A stretch of 11,134 nt of DNA from Bacteroidales bacterium (lineage in GTDB: Bacteria > Bacteroidota > Bacteroidia > Bacteroidales > UBA10428), in contig DAOUOU010000081.1 in the NCBI GenBank assembly GCA_030626465.1, forward strand, positions 1 to 11,134. Direction: 5' to 3'. Shown here one piece after another: positions 1 through 6,061 of the stretch; positions within the stretch are counted from its first letter, which is position 1, and each line of letters begins with the position of its first letter. A model generated the notes under the pieces. The model made no database searches, was not told where the DNA came from, and saw nothing but the letters and a program-made list of their open reading frames with translations. Position numbers and translations under genes: made by a program.

Positions 1-1035
1 AAAAAATTATATATTACCGGTGGTATTGGTGCCAGGCATGAAGGAGAATCATTTGGTGATAACTATGAACTGCCTAACCTGACTTCCTACAGCGAAACAT
101 GTGCAGCGATAGGAAGTATATACTGGAACCACAGGTTATTCTTACTTACAGGGGATGTAAAATATTATGATATTATTGAAAGAACCTTATACAATGGTAT
201 GATCTCAGGTATCTCCCTGGACGGGAATAAGTTTTTCTATCCCAACCCTCTTGAAGCTGACGGGGTCTTTACTTTTAACAAGGGTTCGTGTACCCGGCAA
301 TCCTGGTTTGACTGCTCTTGCTGTCCTACAAACATTATCCGTTTTGTTCCGGGTATACCGGGTCTGATCTATGCCAGCAATAAAGATAGTCTGTACATCA
401 ATCTTTTTATGGCAAACAAAGCAACTATTACATTAGATAATACCAATGTTCAGATTCTCCAGGAAACAGATTATCCAAGGGGTGGTCATATAGCTATTTC
501 CATTAGTCCTGACAAACAGAAATATTTCACTTTAAAGGTACGTATTCCCGGTTGGGCTAAGGGTCAGGTGGTTCCGGGAACCTTGTATGAATACCTCGAA
601 GAAAATCCGGATACTATTGTTGTAAGGATAAATGGTAATGATGAAGAGCTTCATTACAAAAAAGGGTATATCGAAATTTCCCGGAACTGGACACCGGGTG
701 ATCAGGTTGAGGTTATTCTGCCCATGAAGATCCAGCGTGTTGTTACCAATGAGAAAGTACATGAAAACAAAAACCTGGTTGCCCTGGAGTATGGGCCCCT
801 TGTGTATTGTGCAGAAGAAATTGATGACAACAACTTATCAGAAATTTATATTCCCGACAGTATCGCCTTCAGAATTGAAAAGAGAGAGGATCTGTTGGAC
901 GGAGTGAATATTATTACCGGCAGTGTTCCTGATGATACTTCAAAAGATGCTTTAAACATGGTATTTATACCCTATTATTCATGGTCCAACAGAGGTGTTG
1001 GACAGATGAAAGTATGGCTACCAAGGCATAAATGA
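1..1035 (+). CDS. GH127 beta-L-arabinofuranosidase-like protein (5' truncated)
   Basis: Glycoside hydrolase of the GH127 (DUF1680) family. Members release beta-L-arabinofuranose from plant-derived glycans, in Bacteroidota often after export to the periplasm. Frame 1 is open from the first base, so only the C-terminal 344 residues are present. The segments TGGIGARHEGESFG and YELPNLTSYSETCAA are typical of the family. From remembered numbering of Bifidobacterium HypBA1, its acid/base Glu322 and zinc ligands Glu338 and Cys340 correspond to E16, E32 and C34 here. The spacing of 16 and 2 residues is identical. The CCPTN motif at residues 107-111 supplies the nucleophile cysteine and the second zinc cysteine (C107, C108), so the active site looks intact. 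The C-terminal beta domain ends YYSWSNRGVGQMKVWLP, a normal family end. The N-terminus and any signal peptide lie outside the window. Substrate is inferred from family only. Confidence 0.93.
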   Translation, partial: KKLYITGGIGARHEGESFGDNYELPNLTSYSETCAAIGSIYWNHRLFLLTGDVKYYDIIERTLYNGMISGISLDGNKFFYPNPLEADGVFTFNKGSCTRQSWFDCSCCPTNIIRFVPGIPGLIYASNKDSLYINLFMANKATITLDNTNVQILQETDYPRGGHIAISISPDKQKYFTLKVRIPGWAKGQVVPGTLYEYLEENPDTIVVRINGNDEELHYKKGYIEISRNWTPGDQVEVILPMKIQRVVTNEKVHENKNLVALEYGPLVYCAEEIDDNNLSEIYIPDSIAFRIEKREDLLDGVNIITGSVPDDTSKDALNMVFIPYYSWSNRGVGQMKVWLPRHK

Positions 1036-1174
1036 AAGAGGAATATTTGATGAAAATGGCAACTGGAAAACACAAATGGCCCTTAATGGAGACCAGACTC
1101 ATCAGGGAAGACATTTGCGGATACCCTTTGGAAGTTTCCAGATACAAAAGCTTACACTATATAAATACAAATAA
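1010..1174 (+). pseudogene. Out-of-frame C-terminal protein remnant after GH127
   Basis: Frame 2 is open from just after a stop at 1007-1009 to TAA at 1172-1174. From about 1031 it reads like genuine protein: it begins NERGIFDENGNWKTQMALNG, continues with IPFGSFQIQ, and ends with an alternating LTLYKYK strand. It has no start codon of its own apart from internal methionines and no ribosome site, and it begins inside the last codons of the GH127 gene in another frame. The simplest explanation is the 3' end of another gene, perhaps of a secreted carbohydrate-active protein, joined here by a deletion. A frameshifted extension of GH127 is less likely because GH127 ends normally. The parent family was not identified. 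Confidence 0.4.
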
Positions 1175-1348
1175 TTCCCAGGCAGCCGGGTGATTGATCT
1201 TTCATATTGCCACCAACCTTCGAATATCACCGGTAAGAAAATATTTTCATTAAATAAACGTTAGTAATTTGATGTTATGTTAAACACATGCCTATGACAA
1301 ATAATTACTCTACCAATTCAACACTATGTCAAACTAAAAAATTCAAAA

Positions 1349-2008
1349 ATGAAAAAATTATTTGTTTTAGGAATCACTGTCGCAATTTTAATATCTTGTG
1401 GGAAAGAAGATGATTCACCTTTGGATCCTGATTTAGATTCAAATCTCAATTACATGCCCCTGGAAATTGGCAACTACTGGGTTTACCAGCATTTTGATAT
1501 TGATGCTCTGGGAAATGAAACGGCATTATCAAGAATTGACAGTGTCATCATTACAAGAGATACTATCATCAGCTTAAAACGATATTTTATTCTTGAGGGG
1601 ACGAATTATCCGTATATTCCCAGAGAATGGGGTATTGTTGATATGTTGAGAGATTCCTCCGGTTATCTGGTCAACCATGAGGGACATATTCGATTTGCTG
1701 AAGATAATTTCACAGATACACTGGTTAGTAAAATTGAGATTATTGGTGAAGATACTCTGTACACCTTGACGTATAAAATGGAAAAACCTGATCATCCCAT
1801 CACTGTTCCATGCGGAACATATAATGTATTAAATTTCAGAGGAACTGTTTATACTCCTGAAAAAATTCCCGGTATAGAAAATCCGCGATATATGAATACC
1901 TATTTCGCAGATGGAACGGGTAAAGTTTTATCAACATATTTTTATCTCACTCGCCTTTCTATTAGCGAAAAAAGATTAATTCGATACAGGATAATTGAGA
2001 ATGAATAG
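1349..2008 (+). CDS. Putative surface-exposed lipoprotein, function unknown
   Basis: A 219-residue secreted lipoprotein. The N-terminus has two lysines, a hydrophobic stretch (residues 4-15) and a lipobox LISC with the lipidated cysteine at residue 17. The residues after it, GKEDD, fit the Bacteroidota lipoprotein export signal (Lys followed by acidic residues), which sends lipoproteins to the outer face of the outer membrane. A short acidic linker follows. Around residue 36 a MPLEIGNYWVYQ segment appears, a common opening of beta-rich Bacteroidota lipoproteins. The remainder is rich in alternating beta strands, and no catalytic motif is recognisable. The ATG at 1349 is preceded by an A-rich leader without a Shine-Dalgarno site, usual for this phylum, and the signal peptide begins directly at it. 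It is separated from both neighbours by more than 170 bases, so it is probably transcribed alone. Function is unknown. Confidence 0.85.
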   Translation: MKKLFVLGITVAILISCGKEDDSPLDPDLDSNLNYMPLEIGNYWVYQHFDIDALGNETALSRIDSVIITRDTIISLKRYFILEGTNYPYIPREWGIVDMLRDSSGYLVNHEGHIRFAEDNFTDTLVSKIEIIGEDTLYTLTYKMEKPDHPITVPCGTYNVLNFRGTVYTPEKIPGIENPRYMNTYFADGTGKVLSTYFYLTRLSISEKRLIRYRIIENE

Positions 2009-2207
2009 AATGATTGTCTGGATTATCGGCTACAAGCTTCACTGTTTCAAAAACCATTCTTCTTAATTCGGGATAAGCTTCATCGCTGGAATCCACAAAG
2101 GCTTCAATGTCGCAAAAAGAAAATTAATCATCAGGAAGTTTTAGTAATTTCAGGGGATATAAAAGATTTTTACTGAAATGTCGTGCAAATGACGGGTAAA
2201 GTTCTTT
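1965..2207 (-). pseudogene. Possible decayed coding remnant in the lipoprotein-rhodanese gap
   Basis: The 329-base gap at 2009-2337 has no intact gene. On the minus strand one reading frame is open from a TAG at 2208-2210 to a TAA at 1962-1964, interrupted by a single TAA at 2124-2126. The upstream piece reads YPSFARHFSKNLLYPLKLL and then KLPDD before that stop. The downstream piece includes CDIEAFVDSSDEAYPELRR and then MVFETVKLVADNPDN, which has the charge pattern of amphipathic helices. Neither piece has a start codon or ribosome site, and the downstream one runs into the 3' end of the lipoprotein gene. It may be a relic of one gene or of two. The family was not recognised, and chance coding-like character cannot be excluded. 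From 2211 to 2337 I see nothing beyond an A-rich leader for the rhodanese gene. Confidence 0.25.
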
Positions 2208-2337
2208 CTAAAGTTTTTGGCTAAATTGGATGAAGCAATAACAATTAATTGCCTTATCTGTTGAACAGAAGTAACAGACTTTCAATATTTCCTGGCACAT
2301 ACAATGATATTATGATTAGAGATAAACACGAAAAGAA

Positions 2338-3615
2338 ATGGACGAAATATCAACCAGGGAACTAATAAGTAACTTAAGCAATAAAAAATTCAGAATAATT
2401 GATATGCGTCCTGTCGATGCATACAATGGCTGGAAACTTAAGAATGAAACACGTGGCGGACATATTAAAGGAGCTAAAAGCCTATCGGCAAAATGGACGA
2501 AATACATAGACTGGATTGAAATAGTCCGTTCCAAAGGGATTTTGCCCGAACATACAATTGTAATTTACGGATATGGAAAAGAAGAAACAGAGCAGGTAGC
2601 TCATTTGTTTTCCCGGGCAGGATACAGGGATATAAGTATTTATAATTCTTTTGTAGAAGAATGGGTCGAAAATCCGGTTTTACCTATGGAATGTTTGGAA
2701 AGATACAGGCATCTTGTTTATTCACAGTGGTTACATACTTTAATTTCCGGAAAAAACCCACAGGATTACAATAGACAGAATTTTGTTGTCTGTCATGCTC
2801 ATTACCGCAACAAGGCAGATTATGAGCAGGGACATATTCCCGGCGCTATCGCTTTGGATACACTAGCTCTTGAATCTCCGGAAACATGGAATCGACGCTT
2901 ACCTGAGGAACTTAAAGAGACGCTGCAAAAGCATGGCATTACCAGGGATACAACAGTTGTGCTGTATGGCAGGTTTTCCTTTCCCAGCAATGATGATCCT
3001 TTTCCCGGCAGTAGCGCCGGGCATTTGGGTGCTATCCGTTGTGCAGCAATCCTTTTATATGCAGGGGTGAGGGATGTAAGGGTACTGAACGGAGGATTAC
3101 AATCGTGGGAAGATGAAGGGTACGGGCTAACTATAAATGAAACATTACCATCTGCTGTGAGTGATTTCGGCGCCGAAATTCCCGGACAACCTGACCTTAT
3201 GATTGACCTGCAGGAAGCCAAAGAGTTGATAAAATCAGCTACGGGTGATATTGTAAGTGTGCGAAGCTGGAGTGAGTGGATTGGAGAAGTAAGCGGTTAC
3301 AACTATATTGAGAAAAAAGGCCGTATACCCGGCGCTATTTTCGGAAACTGCGGAACAGATGCCTATCATATGGAGAATTACCGAAACCTTGACCACACAA
3401 CACGTGAGTATCATGAAATTGCTGAGATATGGCATAAAGCAGGAATAACTCCCGATAAACATCTGGCATTTTATTGTGGAACAGGATGGCGGGGAAGCGA
3501 GGCTTTTTTTAATGCATGGCTGATGGGATGGCCACATGTGTCGGTGTATGATGGTGGCTGGTTTGAGTGGAGCAACGACCCAGACAATCCAATTGAAACG
3601 GGTGTGCCTGAGTAA
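2338..3615 (+). CDS. Triple-rhodanese-domain sulfurtransferase
   Basis: A cytoplasmic 425-residue protein without signal peptide, made of three rhodanese domains at about residues 4-112, 145-265 and 285-420. Each carries the family's substrate-loop landmark: GGHIKGA (40-46), GHIPGA (165-170) and GRIPGA (328-333). Only the third domain has a catalytic loop, CGTGWRGS, with the persulfide-carrying cysteine at C380, followed by the family hallmark YDGGWFEWS. At the equivalent places domain 1 has glycine near residue 78 (IYGYGKEE) and domain 2 has YGRFS near 210-214, so both lack cysteine and are probably structural or regulatory. Family members transfer sulfane sulfur from thiosulfate or mercaptopyruvate to cyanide or a thiol acceptor; the donor here is unknown. 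The ATG at 2338 follows an AAAAGAA leader and an in-frame stop at 2323, which fixes the start. Two-domain rhodaneses are about 280 residues long, so the size matches one extra domain. Confidence 0.92.
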   Translation: MDEISTRELISNLSNKKFRIIDMRPVDAYNGWKLKNETRGGHIKGAKSLSAKWTKYIDWIEIVRSKGILPEHTIVIYGYGKEETEQVAHLFSRAGYRDISIYNSFVEEWVENPVLPMECLERYRHLVYSQWLHTLISGKNPQDYNRQNFVVCHAHYRNKADYEQGHIPGAIALDTLALESPETWNRRLPEELKETLQKHGITRDTTVVLYGRFSFPSNDDPFPGSSAGHLGAIRCAAILLYAGVRDVRVLNGGLQSWEDEGYGLTINETLPSAVSDFGAEIPGQPDLMIDLQEAKELIKSATGDIVSVRSWSEWIGEVSGYNYIEKKGRIPGAIFGNCGTDAYHMENYRNLDHTTREYHEIAEIWHKAGITPDKHLAFYCGTGWRGSEAFFNAWLMGWPHVSVYDGGWFEWSNDPDNPIETGVPE

Positions 3616-3620
3616 TTTAT

Positions 3621-3736
3621 TTATTCATACAGTTTTACCAGGGAATGCCCTGCCGGGGTATTTTCAGCCAGTTGTCCGGCACTCATTGCTTGTCCTGTTT
3701 TTTTAGCGTTTCAAGAATTTTTTCCTCGGTTTTCAT
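3621..3736 (-). pseudogene. Frameshifted remnant of a small winged-helix-like regulator
   Basis: On the minus strand an ATG at 3736 opens MKTEEKILETLKKQDKQ and stops at TGA (3685-3683). An overlapping frame starting with ATG at 3686-3684 continues MSAGQLAENT and ends in LVKLYE before TAA at 3623-3621. Joined across one frameshift, the pieces resemble the N-terminal half of small (about 80-residue) winged-helix proteins, which read roughly EEKILETLKK...PMSAGQIAE. The second helix, recognition helix and wing are missing or unrecognisable, so the gene looks frameshifted and truncated. It occupies most of the gap after the rhodanese gene. The family resemblance is from memory. Two unrelated chance ORFs sharing an ATGA overlap is the alternative. 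Confidence 0.35.
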
Positions 3737-3793
3737 TTTAATAGATTTATTTTGAGCTTAATTTAAAAATAACTTTCAAATAATGGGCTATTG

Positions 3794-3824
3794 ATTGCTG
3801 CAAAATAGAAAGTTTGTACCTTTA
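3794..3824 (+). promoter_or_regulatory. Candidate promoter of the glycosyltransferase-phosphorylase operon
   Basis: TACCTTTA at 3817-3824 matches five of the six fixed positions of the Bacteroidota -7 element TAnnTTTG. An ATTG lies 19 bases upstream at 3794-3797, in the position expected for the -33 TTTG element. Transcription would begin near 3831, about 70 bases before the first operon gene. The gap contains no better match, but the motif is degenerate and frequent in AT-rich DNA, so this is tentative. Confidence 0.3.
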
Positions 3825-3899
3825 GATGGTTACTGGCATGAAAGGAGCAAGGATTAGTTTCAATAACAGAACACCAATATACCAGGGCACAATCATTAT

Positions 3900-5198
3900 A
3901 TGAACAGACTTCTGATAATACACTATCATTTGAATCCTGGGGGTGTTACACGCATTATAGAATCCCAGGTAAAATCACTAAAAGAATTTGACCCTTCACT
4001 ACAAATTATCGTTGTCACCGGTCATTGCGAAAATCCGGATATCATTAGGAGGCATGGAGCAGAAATCATTATTAACAGTAAGCTAAACTATCTTTCTTCA
4101 AAGACCAGTGATCTGAATTCCGAATACAAAACTATCATGAGTTTTTTTTCTGGTCTTTTTCAGAAAGAAGACATCATCCATGTTCATAATCTGAACCTGG
4201 GTAAAAATCCTTTGCTTACCCTGGCCATTTCAGAATTTGCCTTCAAAGGCTTTCCTATCTTGAATCATGCACATGATTTTGCTGAAGACCGCTCACAAAA
4301 CTGGCAGTTTTTAAAAGATATCATCGAGAGAAAATTCGGCAAAAATCTTTCGTCCGTTCTTTATCCTTATCTCCCTAATTTTAAGCATGCTACACTCAAC
4401 TCTTTTGATAAAAGAAGGTTAATTGATTATGGCATACCAGAGGAGAAGGTATTTTTACTTCCCAACCCGGTTAGTTTCAGTGGGAGTGAGACAGAACTTA
4501 ACTATTCAGATATAAGAACCAAAATTTGCGAACAACTCAAAATTGATAGTGGTAAAAAGCTAGTTACCTATCCTGTGCGTGTAATTCGCAGAAAGAATAT
4601 TGGTGAATATATACTGCTGGCATCAATTCTCTCTGAAGAAGCAAACTGGCTGGTTACTCAACCTCCAAGGAATCCTGCAGAAATTAAACCTTATGAACAG
4701 TGGAAGAATTTCTGTAAAATGGAAACTATACAACTTATATTTGAAGCGGGAGTAAGCATTGATTTCGAAACTCTTATACGATCCAGCGACTTTTGCTTCA
4801 CTACAAGTGTTAAAGAGGGTTTCGGAATGGTTTATCTTGAACCATGGTTGTTAGATACACCTGTTATCGGTCGCGATCTTCATCAAATTACCGAAGACAT
4901 CAAACAATCGGGCATTGAATTTCCATTGTTATACAACGCAATGAAGATACCTTTTAAGAACAAGCTTGTCGATTTTCCATCACTTTCCATGTCAGATCAG
5001 CAATCTTTCATTTCAAACCTGAAGAGAAGAGAGGAGTTAAAGAATGAAGTGCTAAACGAAAACTCGTTTATAGAAAAATTGTTAAATTCAGTTAATAAGA
5101 GTATAATTGATAAAAACAAATCAACCATCATACAGGAATATTCTTTGAACCACTATGCGAAACAACTCCAAAAAATATATCAAAAACTTGTTAAGTGA
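3900..5198 (+). CDS. GT-B glycosyltransferase (GT4/GT1-like), first gene of the operon
   Basis: A 432-residue cytoplasmic retaining glycosyltransferase with a GT-B fold. The N-terminal domain opens with LLIIHYHLNPGGVTRI; the Gly-Gly-Val loop at residues 14-16 is the usual acceptor-side glycine loop. The C-terminal nucleotide-sugar domain begins around residue 220 with VTYPVRVIRRKN, whose R227 and K232 fit the pair that contacts the donor diphosphate. It also contains the EX7E signature KEGFGMVYLE (E306 and E314). Donor and acceptor cannot be read from sequence. Its place ahead of a HAD hydrolase, a second GT-B enzyme and a glucosylphosphoglycerate-synthase-like enzyme suggests that it decorates a glucosylglycerate-type glycoside. 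The ATG at 3900 lacks a Shine-Dalgarno site. It overlaps by ATGA the stop of a 21-codon upstream ORF (3838-3903). The 3' end overlaps the next gene by 44 bases, implying coupled translation. Confidence 0.9.
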   Translation: MNRLLIIHYHLNPGGVTRIIESQVKSLKEFDPSLQIIVVTGHCENPDIIRRHGAEIIINSKLNYLSSKTSDLNSEYKTIMSFFSGLFQKEDIIHVHNLNLGKNPLLTLAISEFAFKGFPILNHAHDFAEDRSQNWQFLKDIIERKFGKNLSSVLYPYLPNFKHATLNSFDKRRLIDYGIPEEKVFLLPNPVSFSGSETELNYSDIRTKICEQLKIDSGKKLVTYPVRVIRRKNIGEYILLASILSEEANWLVTQPPRNPAEIKPYEQWKNFCKMETIQLIFEAGVSIDFETLIRSSDFCFTTSVKEGFGMVYLEPWLLDTPVIGRDLHQITEDIKQSGIEFPLLYNAMKIPFKNKLVDFPSLSMSDQQSFISNLKRREELKNEVLNENSFIEKLLNSVNKSIIDKNKSTIIQEYSLNHYAKQLQKIYQKLVK

Positions 5199-6060
5199 TC
5201 TGAAGCCTTTAAAACCAATTCCTACGGGTGTGAAGCCCAGATATAGCAGAGATGAATCAATAAAGGCCGTAATATTCGATGTATATGGTACACTTCTTAT
5301 TTCATCATCGGGGGATGTTGATCCGGCAGAAATTTCGGAGAGTAATCTAAAACAGGCTCTCGAAGCATCAGGCATTCAAATTGTTGATGAGAACCAAAGT
5401 GTACTTGATTATATTCTTAATGACTTCGAATGTACCATTAAGATCTGTCATGATGCCGGAAGAATGAATAACCTGCCATACCCTGAAATTGATATTTTGA
5501 GCATATGGCGAATTGTACTTATTCATGCAAAACGTAAAGGATTAATTGCAATAAAGAAAGATGTTGATATTTCCCTGATGACCTGTGTGTTTGAATTTTT
5601 AAGCAATAAGGTTTACATGATGCCGGGACTTAAAGAGACAATTTCTTCTTTACGCAGGAGTATACCGCTTGGTATTATATCGAATGCACAGTTTTACACA
5701 CCCGTTCTAATGAATTTCTTTTTAAACAAAAAGATATCATTAAAGGAACGAATAAAAGGATTTGACAAAGAACTTACAGTTTTTTCATATAAATTCGGAA
5801 AAGGAAAGCCGGATAATGCACTTTTTGATGAGCTTGTACCCACTTTAAAATGGAAATTTGGGATAATTCCATCAGAAGTTCTGTTTGTTGGCAATGATAT
5901 GCTGAAAGATATTTATGCAAGCAGTCAGGTTGGATTTAAAACTGTACTTTTTGCCGGAGATAAACGATCTTTACGAATGCGTGAAGATGATATACGTACT
6001 AAATCACTAAAACCTGATCATATAATTGATCATCTGGAGCAGATTTTAAAAATAGTATAG
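5155..6060 (+). CDS. HAD-superfamily hydrolase, candidate sugar-phosphate phosphatase
   Basis: A 301-residue cytoplasmic HAD hydrolase. Motif I is FDVYGTLL with the nucleophile aspartate at D42. Motif II is LGIISNAQ. Motif III contains the lysine K218 in KFGKGKPD. Motif IV is VGNDMLKD, with D248 and D252 binding magnesium. A helical cap lies between motif I and motif II (about residues 55-160), as in type C1 HAD proteins. The second aspartate of motif I, the usual general acid/base of phosphatases, is tyrosine here (Y44), as in haloacid dehalogenases and several uncharacterised HAD groups. Position in the operon makes it the only candidate to dephosphorylate a glucosyl-3-phosphoglycerate-type intermediate. 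It does not look like the classical mannosyl-/glucosyl-3-phosphoglycerate phosphatases, so that role is inference. The start at 5155 overlaps the preceding gene by 44 bases. It is preferred because the next in-frame ATG falls well beyond motif I. Confidence 0.9.
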   Translation: MRNNSKKYIKNLLSDLKPLKPIPTGVKPRYSRDESIKAVIFDVYGTLLISSSGDVDPAEISESNLKQALEASGIQIVDENQSVLDYILNDFECTIKICHDAGRMNNLPYPEIDILSIWRIVLIHAKRKGLIAIKKDVDISLMTCVFEFLSNKVYMMPGLKETISSLRRSIPLGIISNAQFYTPVLMNFFLNKKISLKERIKGFDKELTVFSYKFGKGKPDNALFDELVPTLKWKFGIIPSEVLFVGNDMLKDIYASSQVGFKTVLFAGDKRSLRMREDDIRTKSLKPDHIIDHLEQILKIV

Positions 6061-6061
6061 C

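Noticed and set aside
1175..1348. A promoter for the lipoprotein gene in the upstream gap.
   Set aside because: The region contains TTTG-like and TAAT-like words, but none forms a TAnnTTTG element at a sensible distance.
2820..3221. 133-codon minus-strand open frame inside the rhodanese gene.
   Set aside because: It is antisense to strongly conserved rhodanese coding sequence and has low-complexity, serine/proline/cysteine-rich composition typical of an antisense shadow.
3639..3652. Perfect short palindrome CAGGGAATGCCCTG after the rhodanese gene, a possible terminator.
   Set aside because: The stem is only five bases and is not followed by a T-run, and it lies within the minus-strand coding-like remnant.
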